DNA of 64,000 bases from Rhizobium esperanzae. GTDB taxonomy: Bacteria > Pseudomonadota > Alphaproteobacteria > Rhizobiales > Rhizobiaceae. Made by a program: the position numbers and the translations under genes. Shown here one piece after another: positions 1-7,380 of the stretch. The stretch is from contig NZ_JACIFY010000022.1 in NCBI RefSeq assembly GCF_014197615.1, positions 43,949 to 107,948 on the forward strand, read 5' to 3'. The notes beneath the pieces were generated by a model. It made no database searches. It saw only the letters and a list, made by a program, of their open reading frames with translations, and was not told where the DNA came from. Position 1 is the stretch's first letter; every line of letters starts with the position of its first letter.

Positions 1-1182
1 AGTGATATTCCCTATGCCGGCCGCGCCGACGAAGTCGGCGAAATGGCCAGCGCGGTCGAGATCTTTCGTCAGAACGCCCTCAATGTCGTCAGGCTTGAGA
101 AGGAGGCCGCCGACTCCCGCAGTGAGAGCGAGGCGGCGCGTAAGGCCGCCCAGCAGCGCGCCGAACGCGAGGCTGAACAATTGCGCTTCGCAACCACGAC
201 ATTGGGCGGAGGCCTGCGTCGGCTTGCGGCAGGCGACATATCCTTCCAGCTCTCGGAACAGTTTGCAGCTGAATACGAGACCCTGCGCGAAGACTTCAAC
301 GCTTCGCTCCGGCAGTTGGGTGCGACGATCGGTGCGGTGCTGCAGACCGTACACAGCATAGACAATGGCACCGGTGAAATTGCATCTGCTGCGCAGGACC
401 TTTCCAAGCGTACCGAACAACAGGCAGCTTCTCTTGAGGAGACGGCCGCAGCCTTGGACGAGATCACGTCGAATGTGACGATGGCGAGCAAACGCACCGA
501 TGAGGCACGCCATGTGGCCGTGGAAGCCAATATCAGCGCTCAGCGGTCGGCAACCGTGGTAGCGGAGGCCGAGCAGGCCATGCGGCGTATCGAGGACAGT
601 TCGGAACAGATTTCGAACATCATTGGTGCAATCGATGAAATCGCCTTTCAGACGAACCTCTTGGCGCTGAACGCCGGCGTCGAGGCTGCCCGTGCGGGTG
701 AGGCTGGCAAAGGTTTTGCCGTGGTCGCACAGGAAGTCCGTGAGCTTGCCCAGCGCGCCGCTCAAGCAGCCAAGGAAATCAAGGGCTTTATTCAAAAGTC
801 GTCAACCGAAGTGCAAAATGGCGTGAAACTGGTTCTCGAAACCGGAACGTCGCTCAAGTCGATCGGCGAGTATGTCGTACAGATCAACCAGCTCATGGAC
901 GCGATTGCCACTTCGGCGCGCGAGCAGTCAACCGGGCTTGCCGAGATCAACACCGCCGTCAATCAGATGGACCAGACGACCCAGCAGAATGCGGCAATGG
1001 TCGAGCAGTCGACGGCTGCCGCCGCATCTCTATCCTCCGAGGCAGGCCGTCTGCGGGATCTGGTCAATCAGTTTCAATTGGACGGCGACAAAGGCGCGGC
1101 GGACGCGCAGCGCGGCGGACGGGCTTTCGAAGGCGATAGGCCAATCCGGTTGGTCACTCCGCGCCGCGCGATGCAAAGGTGA
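1..1182 (+). CDS. methyl-accepting chemotaxis protein, C-terminal part (gene cut by window edge)
   Basis: The reading frame is open from base 1, so the N-terminal sensor and membrane segments lie outside the window. The first residues (DIPYAGRADEVGEMASAVEIF) have the pattern of the end of a HAMP domain. A second HAMP-like stretch (AAGDISFQLSEQF) and a long helical region with DLSKRTEQQAASLEETAAAL follow. The chemoreceptor hairpin tip that contacts CheA/CheW is intact (EIAFQTNLLALNAGVEAARAG). The C-terminus ends in MQR without the xWxxF tether that recruits CheR/CheB. It acts in the inner membrane in chemotaxis signalling; the ligand cannot be inferred. The next gene converges on it. Confidence 0.93.
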   Translation, partial: SDIPYAGRADEVGEMASAVEIFRQNALNVVRLEKEAADSRSESEAARKAAQQRAEREAEQLRFATTTLGGGLRRLAAGDISFQLSEQFAAEYETLREDFNASLRQLGATIGAVLQTVHSIDNGTGEIASAAQDLSKRTEQQAASLEETAAALDEITSNVTMASKRTDEARHVAVEANISAQRSATVVAEAEQAMRRIEDSSEQISNIIGAIDEIAFQTNLLALNAGVEAARAGEAGKGFAVVAQEVRELAQRAAQAAKEIKGFIQKSSTEVQNGVKLVLETGTSLKSIGEYVVQINQLMDAIATSAREQSTGLAEINTAVNQMDQTTQQNAAMVEQSTAAAASLSSEAGRLRDLVNQFQLDGDKGAADAQRGGRAFEGDRPIRLVTPRRAMQR

Positions 1183-1269
1183 CGCGCGACTGACGCCAGG
1201 AGAAAGGGGGCTGAGGCCAGCGCCCATATCGATCTCTGTGGATCGCGAATTGTCTCGCCGGAGAAGGAT

Positions 1270-1914
1270 CTACCAGCGGAGCAGGCGAGGACCAGTGAAG
1301 ACTCCAAACGCGCCGGTCAGCAGGATGCCGAGGGAATACCATATCAGCACAAAGGGCATGCCGTTTTCGGTGCAGAACCACGAATAGACCCAAGCGCCCG
1401 CTGCTCCCGCGGCAATGCCGGCGACGAAGCCGGTGAGCCTCAGATCCGAAGGTGCTGCGCGACGCAGCGCCCAGACCACGCCGGCATAGACCGGCAATGC
1501 GAAGCCGATGATCAGCAGCGGGCAATGGAGCGCCGAGGAGCCGAGGATCAGGACTCGGAAAGACCCCGCGGGAGCCATTATGAGCTGGATGGCTGCGACT
1601 CCAGTCATCGCGGCAAAGATCGTGAGAAGCAAACCGAAAAAGCGTCCTTCGGAACCGTCGGGGCGGGAAAGCCGAACGACGGCGAGGAGAGCCGTGACGG
1701 CAATCAGGGCATTATAGGCCGATTTGATCCAGAAGACCGGCAGCATCAGCACACCAGGCATATCGACCCTGAGGCCGAGTATGGCCAGCATCAGCAGCAG
1801 CGAGAACCCGAGGGCAGGCAACAGACCAAGCGCAAAGCGACGGCACAGCGCATTGCGCGGGACCGGCTTCAGGTCGCTGACCAGGCTTTCGATGATGTCG
1901 TCCGTCTTGCTCAC
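1270..1914 (-). CDS. nrsF: NrsF-family (DUF1109) anti-sigma factor, six-helix membrane protein
   Basis: Integral membrane protein of about 214 residues with roughly six hydrophobic helices (for example GLLPALGFSLLLMLAILGL) after a short cytoplasmic start SKTDDIIESLVSDL. This is the layout of NrsF (DUF1109), which holds an ECF sigma factor of the SigF type inactive until periplasmic oxidative or metal stress is sensed. I chose the GTG at 1914 because it overlaps the stop of the sigma gene as GTGA, giving translational coupling. The longer open frame upstream is Arg/His-rich noise that overlaps the sigma gene. Conserved cysteines used for sensing would be the ones in SALHCPLL and YSWFCTENG; that assignment is inference. 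Confidence 0.85.
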   Translation of the reverse strand: MSKTDDIIESLVSDLKPVPRNALCRRFALGLLPALGFSLLLMLAILGLRVDMPGVLMLPVFWIKSAYNALIAVTALLAVVRLSRPDGSEGRFFGLLLTIFAAMTGVAAIQLIMAPAGSFRVLILGSSALHCPLLIIGFALPVYAGVVWALRRAAPSDLRLTGFVAGIAAGAAGAWVYSWFCTENGMPFVLIWYSLGILLTGAFGVFTGPRLLRW

Positions 1915-2459
1915 GATGCGCCTCGCAATCTCTCTCCGAGCGCCTTCAGCGCCCGGTGGATGCCGACTTTCACCGCCGATTCGGACTGGCCGGTGCGGGT
2001 TGCGGTGTCGGCGACCGATCGGCCTTCGAGTTTTACCTGTCGGATCAGTTCCTGCTGTCTCGGTGGCAAGCCGTCGAGTAGCCGCTCGACATCCATGCGG
2101 GCCGTCAGCGTGTCCTCGCTGAAGTCGCTTTCGATTTCCTCGCCAAGCTCGATCTCGGCCAGCTTGCGTCCGCCGTGGCCACGGTGATGGTCGATCAACT
2201 TGTAGCGGGCGATCGAGAAAAACCATGCCGTGAAGGGTCTGTTTCGGTCATAGGTGGATCGGCGGGAATGCAGTGCCAGCAATGTCTCCTGGACCAGGTC
2301 TTCCATGTCCGCCTTCGTCGCCGCAGCCATCCGGCGGCTGTAATAACCGACAAGCAGCGCCCGCAAAATCGTCAGCAAACGCCGATAGGCGGCCTCGTCC
2401 CCGTCAAGGGAAAGAAGCATCAAGGCTTTCAGGGCTTCTTCCGAACGGGCTGTTGTCAT
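1911..2459 (-). CDS. sigF: ECF RNA polymerase sigma factor, SigF-like partner of NrsF
   Basis: About 182 residues. Region 2 is visible as DMEDLVQETLLALHSR and FTAWFFSIARYKLIDHHR. Region 4 is visible as LPPRQQELIRQVKLEGRSVADTATRTGQSESAVKVGIHRALKAL. Coupling to the NrsF gene downstream identifies it as the SigF type. The frame is open up to an ATG at 2492, but the promoter described at 2476-2500 overlaps those first codons, so the ATG at 2459 (MTTARSEE) is the more likely start, with a very short leader. It should transcribe itself plus the divergent Met-rich peptide and reductase genes when released from NrsF. Confidence 0.9.
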   Translation of the reverse strand: MTTARSEEALKALMLLSLDGDEAAYRRLLTILRALLVGYYSRRMAAATKADMEDLVQETLLALHSRRSTYDRNRPFTAWFFSIARYKLIDHHRGHGGRKLAEIELGEEIESDFSEDTLTARMDVERLLDGLPPRQQELIRQVKLEGRSVADTATRTGQSESAVKVGIHRALKALGERLRGAS

Positions 2460-2475
2460 GCTGTCGGAGAGTTCA

Positions 2476-2500
2476 TTCGGAAAAGCAGCCAATCGGTTAC
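2476..2500 (-). promoter_or_regulatory. SigF-type promoter of the sigma/anti-sigma operon
   Basis: On the minus strand GTAACC (2500-2495) is followed after 15 bases by CGAA (2479-2476). The SigF/NrsF-type consensus known from Caulobacter is GTAACC, 16 bases, CGAA, so the fit is good with a spacer one base short (or GAAT at exactly 16). It lies just upstream of the sigma start, implying autoregulation. Confidence 0.65.
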
Positions 2501-2555
2501 AGGGAAGATCAAAAACAATATCGGCATCACAGTCCTATCACATGCGCGTGAGGCT

Positions 2556-2581
2556 GTAACGCATCCCGTCGTTGCCTCGAA
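2556..2581 (+). promoter_or_regulatory. SigF-type promoter of the Met-rich peptide/reductase genes
   Basis: GTAACG (2556-2561), a 16-base spacer, then CGAA (2578-2581). This is one mismatch from the SigF-type consensus with exact spacing, about 65 bases before the first gene of the rightward set. It mirrors the promoter on the opposite strand, so one sigma factor would fire both ways. Confidence 0.65.
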
Positions 2582-2645
2582 TGGATTGATGTGAGCCGTC
2601 GGCAGACCGCCGGCGGACACGACAATCCCATTCCAGGAGAGTTCC

Positions 2646-2894
2646 ATGACCAAACTTGTTTCCAGCCTTGCAGCCTGCGCCTTCATCGTCGGCCTTTCGC
2701 TCGCCGGTGCGGCGTCGGCTGAAGACGCGATGAAGTCCGATACGATGAAGAAGGACACGATGCACAACGACGCAATGTCGAAGGATGCCATGAAGATGGC
2801 GGGCACCAAGAAGGACTGCATGCACAAGGCCGGCATGGAAAAGGATGCGATGAAAAAGACCGATATGATGAAGGCTTGCGACGCGATGAAGTAG
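2646..2894 (+). CDS. mrpX: secreted methionine-rich MXKDX-repeat peptide (MrpX-like)
   Basis: 82 residues: an N-terminal signal peptide (MTKLVSSLAACAFIVGLSLA, cleavage probably after AASA), then about 57 residues made of degenerate pentapeptides such as DAMKS, DTMKK, DAMSK. Twelve of these 57 residues are Met, with two Cys. The family is known as pentapeptide MXKDX repeat proteins. In the Azospira SigF/NrsF regulon such a peptide is a sacrificial periplasmic scavenger of hypochlorite, and its Met-sulfoxide is reduced by a YedY/YedZ pair. Here the same gene order follows (cytochrome b, then Moco enzyme). An AGGAG lies 7 bases before the ATG. The scavenger role is inference from context and composition. 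Confidence 0.8.
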   Translation: MTKLVSSLAACAFIVGLSLAGAASAEDAMKSDTMKKDTMHNDAMSKDAMKMAGTKKDCMHKAGMEKDAMKKTDMMKACDAMK

Positions 2895-2982
2895 GCGTTT
2901 CAGATCGGCGCGGCCGCTGAAACTTTATCCGCGGCGGCTGCGTCTTCTCTTCTCGAAATGTCCATTCCTCCGGAGAACCATC

Positions 2983-3825
2983 ATGGCGACGATCGATGCC
3001 GGAACGAAAACCGGCCGCATGCTTGTCTACCGCCACAGCCTTGCCGTCCGTCTGTCGCATTGGCTGAACGTGCTGTGCCTGACCGTACTGCTGTTCAGCG
3101 GCCTGCAGATATTCAATGCGCATCCCGCACTGTATTGGGGCCAGTATGGCGCCGACAACGACCCTTCCTTCATTGCCATGGAGGCTGTCGAAGACGGCAA
3201 TCGGGTGAAGGGGGTGACGCATGTCGGTTCACTCACCTTCGATACGACAGGTTTCCTCGGCCTGTCGAACGTCGACGGCGAGGCGACGGCGAGGGGTTTT
3301 CCGAGCTGGCTCACGGTTCCCAGCTATCAGGACCTGTCGACCGGCAGGCGCTGGCATTTCTTCTTCGCCTGGCTCTTCGTCTTCAACGGCCTCGTTTATT
3401 TCTTCTACGGGCTGTTCAGCCGGCATTTCCGCCGGGATCTCGCCCCGGCCGGCAACGAACTCAGGCTCGCCCATCTCGGCCATGAGGTCGTCAACCATAT
3501 CAGGCTGCGCTTTCCCAAGGGAGCCGAGGCCCGGCATTACAACACGCTGCAGAAGCTGACCTATCTCGTCGTGATCTTCCTGTTGCTGCCGTTGATGATC
3601 GCCACGGGGCTGACCATGTCGCCGGGTTTCGATGCCGTGGCGCCCTGGCTGCTCGATCTCTTCGGCGGCCGGCAGTCGGCCCGCACCCTGCATTTCCTCA
3701 CGGCCTTTTCACTCGTCGCCTTCGTCGTCGTGCATGTCGCCATGGTGATCCTGTCGGGTCTCTTCAACAATTTGCGTTCGATGATCACCGGCTACTACGC
3801 CATCGAACGGGGAGACGAACAATGA
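2983..3825 (+). CDS. cytochrome b/b6-domain membrane protein, YedZ-like electron donor
   Basis: 280 residues with four or five membrane helices. Histidine-bearing helices that probably bind b-type haem are seen in AVRLSHWLNVLCLTVLLFSG near residue 24, in GRRWHFFFAWLFVFNGLVYF, and in TLHFLTAFSLVAFVVVHVAM near the end. The family feeds electrons from quinol or cytosol to periplasmic molybdoenzymes. The stop overlaps the start of the next gene (ATGA), so the two are co-translated and very likely form one membrane-bound reductase. The insertion between helices 1 and 2 (residues 45-110) is periplasmic or cytoplasmic and not diagnostic. Confidence 0.85.
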   Translation: MATIDAGTKTGRMLVYRHSLAVRLSHWLNVLCLTVLLFSGLQIFNAHPALYWGQYGADNDPSFIAMEAVEDGNRVKGVTHVGSLTFDTTGFLGLSNVDGEATARGFPSWLTVPSYQDLSTGRRWHFFFAWLFVFNGLVYFFYGLFSRHFRRDLAPAGNELRLAHLGHEVVNHIRLRFPKGAEARHYNTLQKLTYLVVIFLLLPLMIATGLTMSPGFDAVAPWLLDLFGGRQSARTLHFLTAFSLVAFVVVHVAMVILSGLFNNLRSMITGYYAIERGDEQ

Positions 3826-4598
3826 GCCGCCTGATCACCCGCCGCCGCTTCCTGATCGGCTCGACCCTGACCGCCTCCGCATTGGGACTGAGCGGCTGCG
3901 ACGCATTGGTCGAAAACGACCGGACGAAATCGGTCCTGAAGATCGCCGAGGGCTTCAGCATGAAGGCGCAGCGCTTTCTGCTCGGTGACGATGCGCTGGC
4001 CCGCGAATTCAGCGAGGCCGACCTGTCACCGGTCTTTCGCTCCAACGGCACCAGCATGCCCGATAACCCGCAATATCTCGACTGGATGAGCCGGCAGTTT
4101 TCGACCTGGAGGCTTGATGTCGGCGGACTGGTGGAAAAGCCGTCGCAATTCTCGCTGGCGCAGCTGAAGGCGATGCCGTCGCGCACCCAGATCACCCGCC
4201 ACGACTGCGTCGAAGGCTGGAGCGCGATCGGCAAATGGGCAGGCGTGCCGCTCGGTTCTCTGCTGCAATCGGTCGGATTGAAACCGCAAGCGCGCTACAT
4301 CGTGTTTCACTGCGCCGATGAATACGAAAAGACGCTGGATAGCAGCGGCTGGTATTATGAGAGCCTTGACTTAGTCGATGCCTTCCATCCCCAGACCATC
4401 CTCGCCTATGCGATGAACGGCCGCGACCTGGAGGTGGCGCACGGAGCGCCACTCAGGCTCCGGGTCGAGCGGCAGCTCGGTTACAAGCAGGCGAAATATC
4501 TGACCCGCATCGAGGCGGTGGCGGATCTCGGCCAGCTTTACGGCGGCAATGGCGGCTTCTGGGAGGATCGCGGCTATGAATGGTATGCGGGGATATAG
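3822..4598 (+). CDS. molybdopterin-dependent oxidoreductase, YedY/sulfite-oxidase fold, Tat-exported
   Basis: 258 residues. The N-terminus carries a twin-arginine signal (TRRRFLIGS) followed by a hydrophobic stretch ending in LSGC, so it may be exported folded and perhaps lipidated at Cys 26. The oxidoreductase molybdopterin-binding domain follows, with the Moco-ligating Cys in TRHDCVEGWSAIGKW and the later GAPLRLRVERQLGYKQAKYL. It is shorter than plant sulfite oxidase and lacks the dimerisation domain, as in YedY/MsrP. With the cytochrome b and the Met-rich peptide it probably reduces periplasmic Met-sulfoxide; sulfite or another S-oxide remains possible. Confidence 0.85.
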   Translation: MSRLITRRRFLIGSTLTASALGLSGCDALVENDRTKSVLKIAEGFSMKAQRFLLGDDALAREFSEADLSPVFRSNGTSMPDNPQYLDWMSRQFSTWRLDVGGLVEKPSQFSLAQLKAMPSRTQITRHDCVEGWSAIGKWAGVPLGSLLQSVGLKPQARYIVFHCADEYEKTLDSSGWYYESLDLVDAFHPQTILAYAMNGRDLEVAHGAPLRLRVERQLGYKQAKYLTRIEAVADLGQLYGGNGGFWEDRGYEWYAGI

Positions 4599-4713
4599 CG
4601 GCTCTCCTCCCGCCGCAGATCCCACGAAGGATTTCCCATCTCCCGGTCTTTCCCGTTTAACGTTTATGCGGCGGATTGACGCATAACCCTAGCGATGATA
4701 CCTATGCGCCAAT

Positions 4714-4732
4714 TGGTCAGGCCAGTTGACCA
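4714..4732. promoter_or_regulatory. candidate GntR/FadR-type operator
   Basis: Inverted repeat TGGTCA (4714-4719) and TGACCA (4727-4732) with a 7-base spacer, 37 bases before the GntR gene. FadR-subfamily regulators bind short dyads of this type, so autoregulation is likely. Confidence 0.45.
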
Positions 4733-4769
4733 GATGCGTGCTTGAGGAGAAGCCGCCGGGGAGGCCATC

Positions 4770-5528
4770 ATGTTTTCGCCTGTTGAATCACGCCGCCTCT
4801 ATCGCCAGGTGGCGGACCAGATTCGTTTGATGATCGCGAGCGGTGAGCTTGCCGTCGGCCAGAGACTGCCGGCCGAGCGTGACCTGGCCGAGCAATTGTC
4901 CGTTTCGCGTCCGACCGTGCGCGAGGCGCTGATCGTTCTGGAAGTCGAGGGTCTCGTCAATATCCGCATGGGATCCGGCATCTATGTTGTGCGCCAGCAC
5001 GCAGCCAATGCGCCGGCAAGCGAGCGCGAGCCGGTGGAGGGCCCCTTCGAACTGCTGCAGGCGCGCGCCATCATCGAATGCGCCATTGCCGAGGAGGCCG
5101 CAGGCTGCGCCGAGCCGGAAGGCATCGCGCTGCTCGATGACGCGCTGACCCGCATGAGCGGCGGCGTCAACGATGCCGGCGCGGTCATTGCCGCCGACCG
5201 CGCCTTCCATACCGGCATTGCCGCCATTGTCGGCAATGCGACGCTGATCCGGGTGACCGGCGAGATGTTCGACATGCGCATGAGCCCCTATTTCGAAAAG
5301 CTCGCGAGCCATTTCGAGGGCCCGATGACATGGCGTAGTGCCGTCGACGAGCATCGGGCCATTCGTGATGCGATCGCTGCCGGCGATGCCGCGGGCGCCA
5401 AGGCGGCCATGCGCGTCCATCTCACCATGTCGCAGAAAAGATTTTCCGAGAGCTTCGGGGAGGAGTTTTCGGGAGAGGAGGAGCGCGGCCGCAGCAGACG
5501 GCCCGCGAAAGGAACGATCAAGACTTAA
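4770..5528 (+). CDS. GntR/FadR-family transcriptional regulator (FCD domain)
   Basis: 252 residues. The N-terminal winged helix is clear: LYRQVADQIRLMIASGELAVGQRLPAERDLAEQLSVSRPTVREAL with the recognition helix near residues 45-55. A C-terminal all-helical FCD effector domain begins near residue 85 (FELLQARAIIECAIAEEAA) with metal-ligand-type residues in DRAFHTGIAAIVGN and EHRAIRDAI. The transporter gene begins 23 bases downstream, so it most likely controls the TRAP/dehydrogenase set in response to the sugar acid or a catabolite. A dyad 37 bases upstream could be its own operator. Confidence 0.9.
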   Translation: MFSPVESRRLYRQVADQIRLMIASGELAVGQRLPAERDLAEQLSVSRPTVREALIVLEVEGLVNIRMGSGIYVVRQHAANAPASEREPVEGPFELLQARAIIECAIAEEAAGCAEPEGIALLDDALTRMSGGVNDAGAVIAADRAFHTGIAAIVGNATLIRVTGEMFDMRMSPYFEKLASHFEGPMTWRSAVDEHRAIRDAIAAGDAAGAKAAMRVHLTMSQKRFSESFGEEFSGEEERGRSRRPAKGTIKT

Positions 5529-5551
5529 ACATGAGCTCGGAGGAGAGAGCG

Positions 5552-6526
5552 ATGAAGAGCAGACTGGCAACGATATTCTGCGCCGCAGCCGCGATCATGG
5601 CGAGTACGGCACTCGCCCAAGCCCAGACCGTGCTGAAATGGGCGCATGTCTATGAAACGTCCGAGCCCTTCCACACGGATTCCGTCTGGGCCGCCGAAGA
5701 GATCGCCAAGCGCACCGGCGGGCGCTACAAGATCGAGGTCTATCCGGCCTCGCAGCTCGGCAAGGAAGCAGACATCAACCAGGGTCTCAAGCTCGGCACC
5801 GTCGACATCATCATCTCGGGATCGAGCTTTGCGGCGCGCGATTACAAGCCGATCGGTGTCACCTATTTCCCCTATATTTTCCGCGGCCCCGATCACCTGA
5901 TCGCCTATACCAAGAGCGACGTCTTCAAGCGCCTCGCCAAAGGTTATGAAGACAAGACCGGCAACCACATTGCCGCCGTCAGCTATTACGGCACGCGCCA
6001 TACGACATCGAACAAGCCGATCGCCAAATGCGCTGACATGCAGGGCTTGAAGATCCGCGTGCCCGACGTTCCGGCCTATCTCGCCATGCCGCGCGCCTGC
6101 GGCGCCAACACGACGCCGATCGCCTTTGCCGAAGTCTATCTGGCGCTTCAGAACGGCACCGTCGAGGCGCAGGAGAACCCGCTGACGACGATCGAGGCGA
6201 AGAAGTTCTACGAAGTGCAGAAGAACATCATCCTCACCGGCCACATCGTCGATCACTTGAACACAGTGATCTCGAAGACGCGCTGGGCGAGCCTGTCCGA
6301 CGAGGACAAGAAGATCTTCGGCGAGGTCATGCAGGAGGCGGCCGAGCGCACCAGCAAGACGATCGCCGGCAAGGAAAACAGCCTCGTTGCGACCTTCAAG
6401 GAGAAGGGGCTCAACGTCGCCGAGGTTGATAAGGCCGACTTTGAAAAGAATGTGATGGAGAAGGTGAAGTTCGAGGACTTCGGCTACGAGAAAGCCGATT
6501 GGGAAGCGATCCGGGCGATTCAGTAA
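5552..6526 (+). CDS. TRAP transporter periplasmic solute-binding protein (DctP family)
   Basis: About 324 residues. A signal peptide (MKSRLATIFCAAAAIMASTA, cut near AQAQ) precedes the DctP fold, with VLKWAHVYETSEPFHTDSVW at the start. The carboxylate-clamp region contains the conserved Arg (GLKIRVPDVPAYLAMPRACG), followed by the FAEVYLALQNGTVEAQENPL motif. I chose the ATG at 5552 rather than 5531 because GGAGGAGAG sits just before it and the signal peptide then starts properly. It delivers an organic or sugar acid to the DctQ/DctM membrane pair. The dehydrogenase at the end of the set suggests idonate/gluconate-like acids. Confidence 0.93.
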   Translation: MKSRLATIFCAAAAIMASTALAQAQTVLKWAHVYETSEPFHTDSVWAAEEIAKRTGGRYKIEVYPASQLGKEADINQGLKLGTVDIIISGSSFAARDYKPIGVTYFPYIFRGPDHLIAYTKSDVFKRLAKGYEDKTGNHIAAVSYYGTRHTTSNKPIAKCADMQGLKIRVPDVPAYLAMPRACGANTTPIAFAEVYLALQNGTVEAQENPLTTIEAKKFYEVQKNIILTGHIVDHLNTVISKTRWASLSDEDKKIFGEVMQEAAERTSKTIAGKENSLVATFKEKGLNVAEVDKADFEKNVMEKVKFEDFGYEKADWEAIRAIQ

Positions 6527-6540
6527 GCGTCCGCTAACAG

Positions 6541-6720
6541 ACGATTGCCCCTCGCCCTCTCCCGGTAAAAACGGGGAGAGGGGACGTGCCAAACGCAACG
6601 TCGAGGTGGAGGAAGCCGGCGCGGCATCTCCCTTCTCCTCGCCTGCGGGGGTCCGAAGGACGGGTCGAGACCCGTGGCTCGACCCCGGTGGGTGGCGGCA
6701 GCCGGATGAGGGGCAGGCGC
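6541..6720. repeat. rhizobial-type intergenic palindromic repeat element
   Basis: Between two TRAP genes lies a GC-rich block that does not code: CCCTCTCCC (6555-6563) pairs with GGGAGAGGG (6574-6582) around a short A-rich loop. This is followed by a CTCCTCGCCTGCGGGGG segment, a GGGTCGAGACCC dyad and GGTGGCGGCAGCCGGATGAG. The pattern resembles dispersed short repeats I know from rhizobial genomes. An open frame runs through it into the DctQ gene but has no protein-like composition. Boundaries are approximate. It may weaken or stabilise the mRNA between the binding protein and the permease genes. Confidence 0.6.
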
Positions 6721-6803
6721 CGCCGAACAACGAAGAGATCTGTCGACACATAAGGGCGCCCCCACGCCGCCGCCCTTCTTCCCCAACCGCAACAAGGCCG
6801 ATC

Positions 6804-7376
6804 ATGTCGCAAGAAATCCACACGCCAATCACGGCCGAAGAAATCGGTCACGAGTTCGAAGGGCACGCGCCGACTGCAAACGTCTCGGACTACGCCGTCG
6901 AAGACTGGATCACGCTGGTCGTCTTCTGGCTGATGGCCGGTTGCGTCTTCCTGCAGTTCTTCACGCGCTATGTGCTGAACGACAGCTATGCATGGACCGA
7001 GGAGATCGCCATCAACTGCCTGATCGGCGTCGTTTTTCTCGGTTCCGTCATGTGCGTGCGCACGTCGCGGCACATCCAGGTGGATGTGTTCTATCATTAT
7101 ATGCCTGCAGGCCTGGCGCGCGTGCTTGCCACCTTCGTCGATATCGTCCGCATCGTCTTCTTCGCCTATGGCTGTCATCTGATGTGGCGCTATGTCGACA
7201 TCGTCGCCGACGAGCAGATGGTCACCATCGACCTGCCGCGCAACATCGTCTTCTACGCCGTTCTCGTCGCTTTCGTGCTGATGCTGATCCGCGCGGTCAT
7301 CGTCTTCACCGCCAATATGCGTCGCGGCTACTCCGTTCTGGAGCGCCCCGAAGAATTCCAGACCGTCGAGGAGTGA
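6804..7376 (+). CDS. TRAP transporter small membrane subunit (DctQ family)
   Basis: 190 residues with four predicted membrane helices, starting with WITLVVFWLMAGCVFLQFFTRYVL and including WTEEIAINCLIGVVFLGSVMCV, the usual DctQ signature (E in the second helix). The start at 6804 is chosen because the upstream in-frame sequence belongs to the intergenic repeat. The long acidic N-terminus (about 35 residues before helix 1) is typical. It scaffolds the DctM permease, which begins 4 bases after its stop. Confidence 0.92.
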   Translation: MSQEIHTPITAEEIGHEFEGHAPTANVSDYAVEDWITLVVFWLMAGCVFLQFFTRYVLNDSYAWTEEIAINCLIGVVFLGSVMCVRTSRHIQVDVFYHYMPAGLARVLATFVDIVRIVFFAYGCHLMWRYVDIVADEQMVTIDLPRNIVFYAVLVAFVLMLIRAVIVFTANMRRGYSVLERPEEFQTVEE

Positions 7377-7380
7377 TCCC

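Noticed and set aside
1270..2226. 318-residue version of the NrsF protein
   Set aside because: The first 100 residues overlap the sigma gene out of frame and are Arg/His-rich; the GTGA-coupled start at 1914 gives the normal NrsF length.
6606..6803. 66-codon upstream extension of the DctQ gene
   Set aside because: Lies in the intergenic repeat; Pro/Arg/Gly-rich, and the DctQ family starts near 6804.
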